From Planctomycetota bacterium (GTDB taxonomy: Bacteria > Planctomycetota > Phycisphaerae > FEN-1346): a stretch of 45,110 nucleotides of DNA. The position numbers were made by a program, and so were the translations under genes. The DNA is taken from the NCBI GenBank assembly GCA_030602705.1, contig JAUVZF010000031.1:1-45110 (forward strand), read 5' to 3'. This document shows, one piece after another, positions 31,201 through 40,287 of this stretch (position 1 is the stretch's first letter; every line of letters begins with the position of its first letter). Below the pieces are notes generated by a model. That model worked only from the letters and a program-made list of their open reading frames with translations, was not told where the DNA came from and searched no databases.

Positions 31201-33323
31201 CCGATGCGCTGGCCGGCCTCCAGGACGATCTCGCCGGTCCCGGTGTCAACGACGGGCGAGACGACGTAGTAGTCCTGGATACCCGGAGGTGTGCTTGCAC
31301 GCCCCCGGCTCGGTTGACCAACAAGCCACTCTCTCTTGATGGGCATTTTCGGCCTATGCCTATGGGCGACAAACAGGGCGTAGTCCACTTGACGCGGGGA
31401 CATTGAACGCGGCTGAATAGCCGCAATCGCACGCAATGCAGACAAATATACACGATACTCTTTCGCGCTATACTGCGAGTCCCCGCCACTCTTGGCGGGC
31501 CTTTTTTCGAAACCAGGGTACCCGTTTTCCTTGAGCGCGTTCCACCCATGGAAATCAATCATGGCCCCGGCGTCTGGAAACACAAATGCGCAGATTGCGG
31601 AGATGGTCGCCGAGGCAACCCCTTTAACCCCTTTAGGGTGCGTCTTGCTCTTCAGAAGCGAATCGAAAACAGCAACGACAGACTCAACGGCCCCTAACTT
31701 CTCGTCATAGCACTCGAAACCTACCTTGCTCCATTCCTTGATAGACTCGTTGGATTCACTTTGGATCTCTTCGTGGTGCTTCTTCCTAAAGGTCACAATC
31801 TTATAATCATTGAAATCCAGCAATTGCTGCTTAGTCAAATAGCCCCGTTTTCTTATTTCAGGGCCAGCTTTCTCAAGAAGGTTGTGCAGCCTTCTCTGAC
31901 CCTTCACCTTCTCGAGGAACTCTTGGTGAAAGAGTTTGCGCTCATATTCCGGCAGGCGACTCTGCTTCGCAACGCGTACAGTCCCGCGAGGCACAATTAT
32001 CTTGGTGTCGTAGAACAGGCGGATGAGGGCCTCGGTATCGGCGTACTTCGGGTCCATCGCCCGCAGGAATGCCGTCACGGGGATCTTGGTGGACTGGTCG
32101 ATCCGCATCTGGAGTACGTCTTTCTTGGAGACGTTGATCTCGATCCAGGACCCGCGTTCGGGGATGATGCGGCAGGAGTGGAGGCGCCGGTCGCCGGTCT
32201 CCAGTTCCATGGAGAAGTCCACGCCGGGCGAGCGGTGCAACTGGCTGACGATGACGCGCTCGGCCCCGTTGATGATGAACTCGCCACCGCCCATCATGAT
32301 GGGCAGTTCGCCGACGTACACCTCCTCCTCGATCGGCGCGTCGTACGCCTGGCCGCTGAGGCGCACCGTGATCCGGAACGGACGGCCGTACGTCAGGCGC
32401 AGGGCCCGGCACTGGTCGGGCGTGTAGCGCGGTCGCCCCAAGCGATACGAGACGTAGTCCAGGCGCAGAGACCCGTCGTAACTGGTGATCGGGAACACCT
32501 CGCGCAGGACCGCCTCGAGGCCGCGGTTGCGGCGCCGGTCGGGGGCGACCTCCAACTGCAGGAACTGGGCGTACTTGCTGGTCTGGATCTGGGTCAGGTT
32601 GGGGATCTCCAGGATCTCACCCACACGGCCGAAATTGCGACGCTGCGTCGGCTGCAAGTCGGCCTTCGGTGGCCGCAGGGCAGCACTCCTAACCTGAGAC
32701 CACGACCCCAGCACCACAGCTGCTTCCTCCTCAGCATAAGCCCCGAGCATGTTGTCTGCGGAGGGATCCGCACTAAAGTGCATGCCGATTCTCTTGCGCA
32801 AAGTCCACCCAGCTTCCGTAAGCGTTCCCTGTCCTATATATCCATCTGACACTTTCTTTGTTCCACGATTGCGGAAGAAGTACACACCTTGCGCACTTTC
32901 TCCCGCCGGGACTGGGTTGCCGCTCTCACACGTGTGCCATCCACTGGAATCACGTATTGCGTTCCGGCACTCCCTCAACATCCTGTCGAGTTCGGGAGTC
33001 CATACTGCCCGCGCATTGGCCCTAGCCTTGTCGGGGCTCTTGGGCTTGCGATTGAAACGCGGATACGGTTGGTGCCGGTAAGGATGGTCGAGGATCAGGG
33101 TCTCCTCCAACGCAGTCAGTTCCCGAGCCGAGAGCGGCTTGCCATCGCTCTTGCTGGTAACATACCACTTGACTTCCAGCCCAGGGTGTTCACACATCCA
33201 CTTGCGCCGGAGAGCCTTGTAGTTGGGCTTCTTGAGCCACAACTCAATAATCTCGGGCCTTGAAATGCCCTTTGTGCGAATAAGGGTTGCGATTTGGCGC
33301 CTAATTGTCTCGTACTGGCTCAC
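28278..33323 (-). CDS. rpoB: RNA polymerase beta with N-terminal GIY-YIG-like and internal HhH-like additions
   Basis: About 1681 aa, roughly 450 more than expected. I use the GTG at 33323 (GAGGTGA 4-7 nt upstream); GTG 33371 is an alternative. RpoB homology begins only at about residue 228 ([15 protein letters not shown]). Canonical features follow: [59 protein letters not shown], and the C-terminal [18 protein letters not shown]. Residues 1-227 are a non-RpoB extension with GVYFF...YIGQG...RIGMHF, a GIY-YIG-like pattern. Residues about 455-680 are a second non-RpoB segment, HhH/DNA-glycosylase-like. Both additions are lower in GC than the rest. Remove both and about 1228 aa remain, a normal planctomycete length. 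In the rifampicin region His526 (E. coli numbering) is Asn. A TTG at 32657 could alternatively start a normal beta. Confidence 0.95.
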   Translation of the reverse strand: MSQYETIRRQIATLIRTKGISRPEIIELWLKKPNYKALRRKWMCEHPGLEVKWYVTSKSDGKPLSARELTALEETLILDHPYRHQPYPRFNRKPKSPDKARANARAVWTPELDRMLRECRNAIRDSSGWHTCESGNPVPAGESAQGVYFFRNRGTKKVSDGYIGQGTLTEAGWTLRKRIGMHFSADPSADNMLGAYAEEEAAVVLGSWSQVRSAALRPPKADLQPTQRRNFGRVGEILEIPNLTQIQTSKYAQFLQLEVAPDRRRNRGLEAVLREVFPITSYDGSLRLDYVSYRLGRPRYTPDQCRALRLTYGRPFRITVRLSGQAYDAPIEEEVYVGELPIMMGGGEFIINGAERVIVSQLHRSPGVDFSMELETGDRRLHSCRIIPERGSWIEINVSKKDVLQMRIDQSTKIPVTAFLRAMDPKYADTEALIRLFYDTKIIVPRGTVRVAKQSRLPEYERKLFHQEFLEKVKGQRRLHNLLEKAGPEIRKRGYLTKQQLLDFNDYKIVTFRKKHHEEIQSESNESIKEWSKVGFECYDEKLGAVESVVAVFDSLLKSKTHPKGVKGVASATISAICAFVFPDAGAMIDFHGWNALKENGYPGFEKRPAKSGGDSQYSAKEYRVYLSALRAIAAIQPRSMSPRQVDYALFVAHRHRPKMPIKREWLVGQPSRGRASTPPGIQDYYVVSPVVDTGTGEIVLEAGQRIGETWDTIRNSRVKQLDVVADPQCDPLILNTLAEDKTTNYDEAVLYIYGRLRVGNPPNLDKAKQLFQEKFYDINRYRLGRVGRFRLNRKFGTTVDEDEMTLRPEDFIECIRYVLNLRGGEGFLDDIDDLGNRRLRTIDELAGDEVRKGFLKLRRTVQERMSLKDPVDLTPRTLVNSKSVSSSIEFFFGRSELSQVVDQTNPLAQLANERRLSALGPGGLNRKRAGFEVRDVHVSHYGRICPIETPEGTNIGLIAQLGIYATVDPYGFLITPYRRVRRGRVNGDVRYMRADEEIQHTLVPADVPVDSRGKIMADAVIARTAADFRRVAANDVEYADVSPKQLVGVSASLIPFLEHDDANRALMGSNMQRQAVPLLIPEPPIVATGMERSVAENSGMVVRAEEAGAVTYVDSQRIIVENRDGWEKEYKLRKFVGLNERTCLSQKPIVSFGQRVKRNEVIADGPATCDGELALGRNVLVAFITWDGYNFEDAILVSESLLADDRFTSIHIDEFDVEVRETKLGREEFTRDIPNVSERQLRSLDEDGIICVGTRVAPGDILVGKVSPKSKTELSPEEKLLHAIFGRAGEDVKNDSLVVPAGTEGIVIEAEKYSRVAHLSEAERRRRSREARRISKEMNARIIEGFQTLVDTLNSILHTKIVDPETGTEYGAPEVDSEMLAQIEAFDYDRIQTRSQSYKEGREVVEREWPKIQEMLDEKERQVARLKRGDELPTGVLEMVKVWIATKRTLSVGDKMAGRHGNKGVIARILPVEDMPFLPDGRPVEILLNPLGVPSRMNVGQILETHLGWAASVLGFQAICPVFDGCKEDTIHDLLEEAGLPRDGKIALYDGRTGEPFDQRVTVGHIYEMKLHHLVDDKVHARATGPYSLITQQPLGGKARSGGQRFGEMEVWALEAYGAAHILQEMLTVKSDDVEGRTKIYESMVLGRNTLESGTPVSFDVLCNEVRGLCLNIQLEKKRL
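31284..31961 (-). other. In-frame HhH/DNA-glycosylase-like domain inserted in rpoB
   Basis: About 226 codons interrupt RpoB between GTVRVAKQ and [19 protein letters not shown] is clearly lower than the flanks. The segment reads like a stand-alone family of HhH-fold proteins. [11 protein letters not shown] comes first, then [19 protein letters not shown] with [15 protein letters not shown] (HhH plus conserved Asp), then [12 protein letters not shown] and [14 protein letters not shown] recall that family from accessory regions of many bacteria; its function is not established. No intein motifs (no terminal His-Asn before a nucleophile) are present. The position matches E. coli beta near residue 225, where a dispensable lineage insertion also occurs. 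Confidence 0.6.
32658..33323 (-). other. N-terminal extension of rpoB with GIY-YIG-like motif
   Basis: About 222 codons fused in frame ahead of the RpoB start. A helical, basic first half (residues 1-125) is followed by GVYFF (about 146-150), then DGYIGQG (about 161-167), then LRKRIGMHF with Arg and His (about 175-183). This order of GIY, YIG, Arg and His is that of GIY-YIG nucleases, although the gap between GIY and YIG is a little long. The metal-binding Glu is uncertain. No match for the first half is recognised. Confidence 0.45.
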
Positions 33324-33404
33324 CTTGTCACCTCGAAACCACAGGTTCGTTCGAACGCTTTCGCGCGACACCGCCGGTCAGGGCGCCCCATGTTGCGGCA
33401 CGTG

Positions 33405-33503
33405 ACCCGCTGCTTCCGCAGCGGGGTCGAAGGGCGCGGGGTGCCACTCGCCACGGCGAGTGCATTCCCGCTCCCCGGCGGACACTGGCTCGCCGCGGCG
33501 AGC
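33405..33503. promoter_or_regulatory. Three hairpins in the rplL-rpoB spacer
   Basis: Stem CCCGCTGC/GCAGCGGG (33405-33427), palindrome CACTCGCC-AC-GGCGAGTG (33445-33462) and perfect 16-bp palindrome GCTCGCCGCGGCGAGC (33488-33503) lie in tandem. In many bacteria an attenuator or RNase site between rplL and rpoB lowers rpoB expression. These structures could do the same. No T-tract is present. Confidence 0.5.
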
Positions 33504-33520
33504 GGCAACCGCCGCAGGAG

Positions 33521-33943
33521 TTACTTCAGTTCCACCGACGCGCCGGCATCTTCGAGTTTCTTCCTCAGTTGCTCGGCCTCTTCCTTCGGGACGCCCTCCC
33601 GGATGGCCTTCGGGGCGCTCTCGACGACTTCCTTGGCTTCCTTCAAGCCGAGGCTGGTGATTTCACGGACGACCTTGATGACGGGGATCTTCTTGTCCCC
33701 ATGGCCGGTCAGGACAACGTCGAACGAGTCCTTTTCCGCTTCCGCCTCGCCCGCGCCCGGTGCGGCGGCCATCATGCCGACCGCCACCGGTGCGGCGGCC
33801 TTGATGCCGTGCACCTCTTCGAGGTAGTCGCCGAGGTCCTTGGCCTGAAGGACGGTCAGGCCAACGATCTTGTCGCCGAGGTCTTTGATCTTCTTGTCCC
33901 AGGTCCGCTCCTCGACCTGCTCCGCTGTTGCTTCTTCCGCCAT
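33521..33943 (-). CDS. rplL: 50S ribosomal protein L7/L12
   Basis: 140 aa. N-terminal dimerisation helix region ([20 protein letters not shown]), Ala/Gly hinge ([19 protein letters not shown]) and the C-terminal factor-binding domain ([40 protein letters not shown]). L7/L12 forms the stalk that recruits EF-Tu and EF-G. It lies between rplJ and rpoB. Confidence 0.98.
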   Translation of the reverse strand: MAEEATAEQVEERTWDKKIKDLGDKIVGLTVLQAKDLGDYLEEVHGIKAAAPVAVGMMAAAPGAGEAEAEKDSFDVVLTGHGDKKIPVIKVVREITSLGLKEAKEVVESAPKAIREGVPKEEAEQLRKKLEDAGASVELK

Positions 33944-34003
33944 TGCTACATGCCTCCGTTGGTGGTACCTGCCCTGCCCATGCGGCAGGGCGCTCTTGCG
34001 ATT

Positions 34004-34687
34004 CTACTGGTCGGTGGTCGCCTGTTCGGGCGCCTGGGGCTCCTTCGCCCCGTCGGCTTCCGTACTGTCGTCCGGTTTCGGTTCCTCGGCCGGAGCCTCT
34101 TTCTGCTCGGCCGCATCGGCGTGGGTTTCAGCCTCGTCCGTCTCGGCCTGCTCGTCCGGCGGCGTCTCGCCGGCCGGCGTCTGCTCCTGGATCTCGCGGA
34201 TCTGGGCCAGCAACCGGCCGCCGACCGCCATGGCAGCGGCGGTGACGCGAGCGGCCTGGCCGATGGCGTTGCCGACGATCCAGCCGATGAGTGCCTCGCG
34301 GCTGGGTAGTGCCGACAGGGCCTCGACCTGCTCTTTCGAGAGGACCTCGCCGTCGCTCATGCCGCCGCAGATCGCCAGTTCAGTAAGCGTCGCGGCCTGG
34401 CTCTTGAGGATCTTGGCGATGTCCACGATGTTCTCGCCGCCCCAGACGATGGTGCTGGGACCGTCGAGGAGCGTCTCGATGCCGACGAGGTTTCCGGATG
34501 CCAGCGCCCGCCTGCTCAGGCGGTTGTGGAGGCGCATCGCCTGTATCCCTCGCCGGCGCAGCGCCCCACGAAACGCCGTCATGCGAATGACGTCGATGCC
34601 CTGGGTGTTGATGACGGCGAGGTCGGACACATCGCGGAACCGCTCGCCGTACTGCTCGATGATCTTTTCCTTGACAAAACGGCTCAT
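34004..34687 (-). CDS. rplJ: 50S ribosomal protein L10 with acidic tail
   Basis: 227 aa, about 55 longer than usual. Residues 1-165 fit L10 (SRFVKEKIIEQYGERFRDVS, NRLSRRALASGNLVGIETLL, KEQVEALSALPSREALIGWI). Residues about 168-227 are an acidic Glu/Ala/Pro/Asp/Thr tail. L10 anchors L7/L12 dimers and, with them, usually represses rplJL. It lies between rplA and rplL. Confidence 0.96.
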   Translation of the reverse strand: MSRFVKEKIIEQYGERFRDVSDLAVINTQGIDVIRMTAFRGALRRRGIQAMRLHNRLSRRALASGNLVGIETLLDGPSTIVWGGENIVDIAKILKSQAATLTELAICGGMSDGEVLSKEQVEALSALPSREALIGWIVGNAIGQAARVTAAAMAVGGRLLAQIREIQEQTPAGETPPDEQAETDEAETHADAAEQKEAPAEEPKPDDSTEADGAKEPQAPEQATTDQ

Positions 34688-34832
34688 CGGGTCGTCTCAC
34701 TCACCTTGCTCTGGCAGTCAGCGGCCACGCCGCCGAACCTTCCCCGCCGCTTCCCCATACGGGCCCGTACTGGGCGCGGCGGGCTCGGAACTCAGAAACC
34801 AACACGCACTCACGCCAGCGCTGCCACCCCCA

Positions 34833-35531
34833 TCACGCGCCGGTGGGCAGCGTCTTTAGGTCCAGGTTGATGCCGGGCATCATCGAGGCGCTGAGGACGG
34901 CCTTCCGGAAGAACTGCCCTTTGGCACTGGCCGGCCTCGCGCGCCGAATGTGCTCGACCAGAGCACGGACGTTCTCGACGATGGCAGCCGGTGCGAAACT
35001 CACCTTGCCGACAATCGCGTGGATGTTTCCGCCGGAGTCGTTGCGGTATTCCAGTTTGCCGGCCGTGAAGTCGGCCACCAGTTTCGGAACCTCGGGCCCG
35101 ACGGTGCCGGCCTTGGGGGTCGGCATCTTTCCCTGTGGACCGAGGAGGCGGCCGAGTTTGGCGACCTTCGGCATCAACTCCGGATGCGCGACGGCCACGT
35201 CAAAATCCATCCACCCTCCTTCGATCTTGGCCACGAGGTCCTCGGCGCCCGCCTCGACGGCGCCGGCCTGCTTGGCCTCGTCGACCATTTCGGGCGGGCA
35301 GAACGCGACCACGCTGCGCGTCTGACCGAGCCCGGCCGGCAGGGCGACCGATCCCCGGACGTTCTGGTCCGACTGTTTCGGGTCGATGCCCAGTTTCAGG
35401 TGGACTTCCACGCTCTGGTCGAACTTCGGCCCCGGGAGTCGCTTCAGCAGTTCGACTGCATCCTGGAGCGTGTAAGCCGGCTTGCTGACCTCTTTCCGGG
35501 CTTGGCAATAACGTTTTCCGTGCTCCGGCAT
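34833..35531 (-). CDS. rplA: 50S ribosomal protein L1
   Basis: 232 aa from ATG 35531 (MPEHGKRYCQARKEVSKPAY). Conserved DQSVEVHLKLGIDPKQSDQN, LGRLLGPQGKMPTPKAGTV and ASMMPGINLDL. L1 moves with the E-site tRNA. The open frame upstream of 35531 is the antisense-like overlap with rplK and is not part of L1. A GC-rich hairpin (CCCCGCTGCAGCGGG near 35553) precedes the gene. Confidence 0.97.
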   Translation of the reverse strand: MPEHGKRYCQARKEVSKPAYTLQDAVELLKRLPGPKFDQSVEVHLKLGIDPKQSDQNVRGSVALPAGLGQTRSVVAFCPPEMVDEAKQAGAVEAGAEDLVAKIEGGWMDFDVAVAHPELMPKVAKLGRLLGPQGKMPTPKAGTVGPEVPKLVADFTAGKLEYRNDSGGNIHAIVGKVSFAPAAIVENVRALVEHIRRARPASAKGQFFRKAVLSASMMPGINLDLKTLPTGA

Positions 35532-35593
35532 GACGTTCTCCGTGGCAGGAGCCCCGCTGCAGCGGGTCCCACAAAGCAGTGCGGTGCTGGATG

Positions 35594-36088
<495 letters not shown>

Positions 36089-36132
36089 CGAAAGCCTTTC
36101 ACTCGCCTAACAACACGCGCGGGGCAAGCCCC

Positions 36133-36250
36133 GCGGCTAACCACGGCACGCCGTTGATCTCGCGCCCGTCCGGGCGGCTAACCACGGCACGCCGTTGATC
36201 TCGCGCCCGTACGGGCGGCTAACCACGGCACGCCGTTGATCTCGCGCCGG
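36133..36250. repeat. 41-bp tandem repeat between nusG and rplK
   Basis: Units begin at 36133, 36174 and 36215 (third slightly truncated), each GCGGCTAACCACGGCACGCC and so on. Each full unit ends in the palindrome GCCCGTACGGGC or GCCCGTCCGGGC. They fill most of the 181-bp spacer. Confidence 0.9.
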
Positions 36251-36269
36251 ACAAGCCCGGCCGGCTGAC

Positions 36270-36821
36270 TCAGATCGGGCCGACCTGCCAGTACTCCAGT
36301 TCCACGAGCGTCGGCCGCCCGAAAATGGTCACGATCACCCGGACGAGGCCCTTGTCGAGTTGGACCTCCTCCACGATGCCCTCGAAGTTCTCGAACGGCC
36401 CCTGCTTGACCTTGATCTGGTCGCCCTTGGCGTAATCGACCTTCAGGCTGGGGGCCTCTTCCTCGGAGCGTTCGGCCTCGCCGAGGAGTTTGTCGATCTC
36501 GTGCGGTTTCATGGGCGTGGGCTTGCCCTCGGTACCGATAAAGTCGCCCACGCCGGTCGTCTCGCGTATAAGGAACCAGACCCCATCCGGAACGCTGCCG
36601 TCCTCCTCGGCGTCCATCTCGACGAAGACGTATCCGGGATAGAGTTTGCGCTGCGCGACGCGCCGCCGTCCGGACTTCATCGTCGAGACGCGCTCGCTCG
36701 GCACGACGATCCGGCACAGGCGGTCGGTGACCCCCTCGAGTTTGGCTTTCAGTTCGAGGGTTTCGCGCACCGCCTCCTCTTTGTTCGACTGCACCCGCAG
36801 AACGTACCAGTTTTTCGCCAT
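36270..36821 (-). CDS. nusG: Transcription termination/antitermination factor NusG
   Basis: 183 aa. NGN domain with WYVLRVQSNKEEAVRETLE and LYPGYVFVEMD, then the C-terminal KOW domain YAKGDQIKVKQGPFENFEGI. NusG binds the beta' clamp and links RNA polymerase to Rho or S10. It lies between secE and rplK in the standard order. Confidence 0.97.
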   Translation of the reverse strand: MAKNWYVLRVQSNKEEAVRETLELKAKLEGVTDRLCRIVVPSERVSTMKSGRRRVAQRKLYPGYVFVEMDAEEDGSVPDGVWFLIRETTGVGDFIGTEGKPTPMKPHEIDKLLGEAERSEEEAPSLKVDYAKGDQIKVKQGPFENFEGIVEEVQLDKGLVRVIVTIFGRPTLVELEYWQVGPI

Positions 36822-36827
36822 CGCGCC

Positions 36828-37232
36828 TTACCACAGGTCCAGGCCGCGCGCCAGCGTGAAAATGATGGCGTTGTCGGCGAGGTAAATGAACAGCGCGAGC
36901 AGGAACACCGTCACGACGACCACGACGGTCGAGCCGACCAGTTCCGCCTTGTTCGACCAGGAGACCTTCTTCATCTCGCTCTCGGTCGCGATGAAAAAGT
37001 CTGCGGTCTTCGGCTTATTCAGGTAGTAGGCCGTCATGGCGGCCAGGACAGCGAACAGCACCGCCGGGGCCGCGTAGACCACGTACACCTTGTACGCGAA
37101 GTCATCCGGCAGGTGCCGGCTGAGCAATCCCCACGCGTAGTAAGAGACGACCAGGGCGACCAGCGCGGCAGCGATGGCCGTCCCGACACGGACGTAACGT
37201 CCCTGGGCGCTCTTGTACAGTTCAAAGGCCAC
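36828..37232 (-). CDS. secE: Preprotein translocase subunit SecE
   Basis: 134 aa, GTG start with AAGGGA about 8 nt upstream. Three membrane helices (about 17-36, 48-68, 98-122), and the conserved amphipathic segment TESEMKKVSWSNKAELVGST before the last helix, identify SecE. It stabilises SecY. It is 6 nt from nusG. Confidence 0.96.
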   Translation of the reverse strand: MAFELYKSAQGRYVRVGTAIAAALVALVVSYYAWGLLSRHLPDDFAYKVYVVYAAPAVLFAVLAAMTAYYLNKPKTADFFIATESEMKKVSWSNKAELVGSTVVVVVTVFLLALFIYLADNAIIFTLARGLDLW

Positions 37233-37275
37233 GCCTCGCGTCCCTTCGCGCTGGAGACCCGGGCCTCGCCGCCAT

Positions 37276-37351
37276 TGGCAGGGGCGGAGGGAATTGAACC
37301 CCCAACACCCGGTTTTGGAGACCGGTGCTCTGCCAATTGAGCTACGCCCCT
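37276..37351 (-). tRNA. tRNA-Trp (CCA)
   Basis: A 76-nt cloverleaf read on the minus strand. Acceptor AGGGGCG/CGCCCCT, D-arm GCTCAATTGGCAGAGC, anticodon stem CCGGT/ACCGG with loop CTCCAAA (anticodon CCA), and T-arm with GGTTCAATTCC. The 3' CCA is encoded. The rpmG-trnW-secE order is common in bacteria. Confidence 0.97.
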
Positions 37352-37370
37352 ACGCGCTCTCGCCGCGCAG

Positions 37371-37520
37371 TTACTTCTTGCGTTCGCGGTGCAGCGTATG
37401 CTTTCGCTCGCGCCGGCAGTACTTCTTGATCCGCAGTTTCGTATTGCCGCGCGTCTGCATCTGCGTGCGGTAATTCCGCGCGCCGCATTCCGTGCACTCC
37501 AACGTTACGTACTCTCGCAT
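37371..37520 (-). CDS. rpmG: 50S ribosomal protein L33
   Basis: 49 aa from ATG 37520 (MREYVTLECTECGARNY). The first CxxC is intact, but the second is CRRE instead of the CxxC of zinc-binding L33, so the metal site looks degenerate. C-terminus KKYCRRERKHTLHRE is otherwise typical. It lies between tuf and tRNA-Trp. Confidence 0.95.
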   Translation of the reverse strand: MREYVTLECTECGARNYRTQMQTRGNTKLRIKKYCRRERKHTLHRERKK

Positions 37521-37622
37521 CGTCCGCTTCCCATGGAATGCAAGGGACGCGTCGCCTCCTCCCGCTCTTGCGCCCTGGAGGAACCGACCGCCCATTCCGG
37601 GGGGCGGGGCCGCCCGCGTGTG

Positions 37623-37657
37623 GAAATCCGGAATCTCCGGTCCGAGATCACAGATTC
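37623..37657. repeat. Degenerate heptanucleotide repeat, rpmG-tuf spacer
   Basis: Five 7-bp units: GAAATCC, GGAATCT, CCGGTCC, GAGATCA, CAGATTC. They share an RATC core and resemble the array at 38995-39088. Confidence 0.55.
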
Positions 37658-37694
37658 CTCGCGACGAACCCAGCCTCCAACGGTTCGCTTCGTA

Positions 37695-38903
<1,209 letters not shown>

Positions 38904-38994
38904 GGCCCCGGTCTCCGCTCTAGTACGTCATCGTGTGCTGGAGGTCCGCGCACCTCACGCGAACCCTCCTCGATTGTCCGTTACCTTCGAGGCT

Positions 38995-39088
38995 GCGATC
39001 TGAAATCTCACATCCGAGGTTCCGAATCCCAAATCTCAAATCTCAAATCTGAGATCTTAAATCCTTCTGAATCTGAAATCTCAGGTCC
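38995..39088. repeat. Heptanucleotide repeat (CAAATCT-type) upstream of tuf
   Basis: Thirteen 7-bp units, mostly SAAATCT variants, run from 38995 to 39088 with one 3-nt phase break at 39065. Three perfect CAAATCT units lie at 39030-39050. The array fills the spacer between tRNA-Thr(GGT) and tuf, so it would be in the transcribed tuf leader. Confidence 0.85.
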
Positions 39089-39100
39089 GCCCTCTTGTGA

Positions 39101-39176
<76 letters not shown>

Positions 39177-39308
39177 ATTCCCGCGGCTCCGATTCGCGCG
39201 CCGCATGAGGTCCCGCTATACCCAGCGATTTCGGCACCGCCCCGGGCCAGACCCGCTCCAAAGCCTGACCATGGGCGCGGTCTCTCCACCCGCCCCGTGG
39301 AGACGTTC

Positions 39309-39336
39309 ATAATATCGACCGGCAGGAACCTGTCAA
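39309..39336 (-). promoter_or_regulatory. Promoter of tRNA-Thr(GGT)-tuf operon
   Basis: On the minus strand, perfect TTGACA (39331-39336), a 16-bp spacer and TATTAT (39309-39314). Transcription would start near 39302, giving a leader of about 125 nt before tRNA-Thr(GGT). This is the strongest promoter-like sequence in the window and suits tuf, a highly expressed gene. Confidence 0.8.
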
Positions 39337-39475
39337 CCCAAAAAATTCAACATCCACACGACTTTTTGACGCCCCCTGCCCCCTGCCGGACGGCCGGGGT
39401 ATCCCTCGGCAGCAGGCAATGCCGGACCGGCACAGCGCGACGCAGCCGGACCCGCCTTCCAACGGCCTCCGGAAG

Positions 39476-39672
39476 GACTACCGCCGGCCGCGTTTCGGCG
39501 CCTTCGCGGACCGCGCGGCGGCCTTCCCAGGCCGCCGCGAGACGCTCCAAATCATGCGTGGTGGCCTGGTCCGGTACGGAGGCGTATGCCGAAGGCCACC
39601 ACGCGGAAGCCTTCTGGTGACTTGTGCGGGCAGGCTCAAAGACTGCCGCCGGCCGCGTTTCGGCGCCTTCGC
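39476..39672. repeat. 32-bp direct repeats flanking REPIN-like copy 2
   Basis: The sequence GACT(A/G)CCGCCGGCCGCGTT, continuing through TTCGGCGCCTTCGC, occurs at 39476-39507 and 39641-39672 with one mismatch. The repeats bracket the element at 39509-39637. They are much longer than normal target-site duplications. Confidence 0.8.
39509..39637. mobile_element. REPIN/MITE-like palindromic element, copy 2 (inverted)
   Basis: The reverse complement of the element at 3736-3856. It keeps the CGCGGCGGCC hairpin (39513-39538), the central AGACGCTCCAAATCATGCG and the GAAGCCTTCTGGTGACTTGT arm. The second hairpin loop has been expanded by about 20 bp (39568-39592) and one terminal repeat is degraded (GTGCGGGCAGGCTC). 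It lies between two tRNA genes. Confidence 0.8.
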
Positions 39673-39688
39673 AGGTCGCATCCTCTCA

Positions 39689-39762
39689 TGGAGCGGGCGA
39701 TGGGAATCGAACCCACATGGCCGGCTTGGAAGGCCGGGGCTCTGCCGTTGAGCTACGCCCGC
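39689..39762 (-). tRNA. tRNA-Gly (TCC)
   Basis: 74 nt, minus strand. Acceptor GCGGGCG/CGCCCGC, anticodon loop CTTCCAA (anticodon TCC), and T-arm GGTTCGATTCC. Encoded CCA. Corresponds to glyT in the E. coli cluster. Confidence 0.97.
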
Positions 39763-39768
39763 TGGACG

Positions 39769-39851
39769 AAGTCCAAAGTCAAAGGTCCAAAGTCCAAAGT
39801 CCAAGGTCTTGGTCGTTCACTTTGGACCTGCAACTTTGGACTTTAGACTCG
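39769..39851. repeat. Heptanucleotide (CCAAAGT) repeat, short copy
   Basis: Direct CCAAAGT/CCAAGGT heptads (39773-39808) lead into GGTCTTGGTCGTTCA, followed by inverted ACTTTGG heptads (39820-39848). This predicts a hairpin. The same layout occurs in the long array at 39959-40275. It lies between tRNA-Tyr and tRNA-Gly. Confidence 0.85.
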
Positions 39852-39861
39852 TCTTTCAGAC

Positions 39862-39946
39862 TGGTGGTGAGGGGTGGATTCGAACCACCGAAGGCTGAGC
39901 CAGCAGATTTACAGTCTGCCCCCTTTGACCGCTCGGGAACCTCACC
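39862..39946 (-). tRNA. tRNA-Tyr (GTA)
   Basis: 85 nt, minus strand, class II with a long variable arm (TGGCTCAGCCTTCGG). Acceptor GGTGAGG/CCTCACC, anticodon stem GCAGA/TCTGC, loop CTGTAAA (anticodon GTA). Encoded CCA. Corresponds to tyrU. Confidence 0.97.
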
Positions 39947-39958
39947 GCTTAACTACAG

Positions 39959-40275
39959 TTCAAAGTCCAAAGTCCAAGGTCCAAAGTCCAAGGTCCAAAG
40001 TCCAAGGTCCAAAGTCCAAGGTCCAAAGTCCAAAGTCCAAAGTCCAAGGTCCAAGGTCCAAGGTCCAAGGTCCAAAGTCCAAGGTCCAAGGTCCAAGGTC
40101 CAAGGTCCAAGGTCCAAAGTCCAAGGTCCAAAGTCGAAGGTTCAAAGTCCAAGGTCCAAAGTCCAAGGTCCAAAGTCCAAGGTCCAAAGTCCAAGGTCCA
40201 AAGTCCAAGGTCCAAGGTCTTGGCTGTTCACTTTGGACTTTGGACTTTCGACTTGGGACTCACTTGGACTTTCGA
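39959..40275. repeat. Long heptanucleotide array (CCAAAGT / CCAAGGT)n
   Basis: About 36 head-to-tail 7-bp units, a mix of CCAAAGT and CCAAGGT, run to about 40219. GGTCTTGGCTGTTCA and inverted heptads (ACTTTGG, ACTTTCG) to 40275 follow. The array fills the spacer between tRNA-Thr(TGT) and tRNA-Tyr and would be transcribed. Because 7 is not a multiple of 3, it yields open reading frames on both strands; these are not genes. Confidence 0.95.
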
Positions 40276-40287
40276 CTGCCGTTAACC

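Larger units (their letters stand above)
39177..39688. other. Spacer between tRNA-Gly and tRNA-Thr(GGT)
   Basis: 512 bp without a gene. It holds the strong minus-strand promoter at 39309-39336, copy 2 of the REPIN-like element (39509-39637) and 32-bp direct repeats around it. Open frames here are repeat-derived and not credible as genes. Confidence 0.8.

Noticed and set aside
31284-31961. Intein in rpoB
   Set aside because: No N-terminal splice block, no C-terminal His-Asn followed by Ser, Thr or Cys, and the content looks like an HhH-family protein rather than a Hint fold.
31284-31961. Group I or group II intron in rpoB
   Set aside because: The frame is open across both borders with no stop, and I see no catalytic intron core. 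Not fully excluded without RNA data.
39959-40275. CRISPR array or coding repeats
   Set aside because: The period is 7 bp with no spacers. Open frames on both strands arise because 7 is not a multiple of 3.
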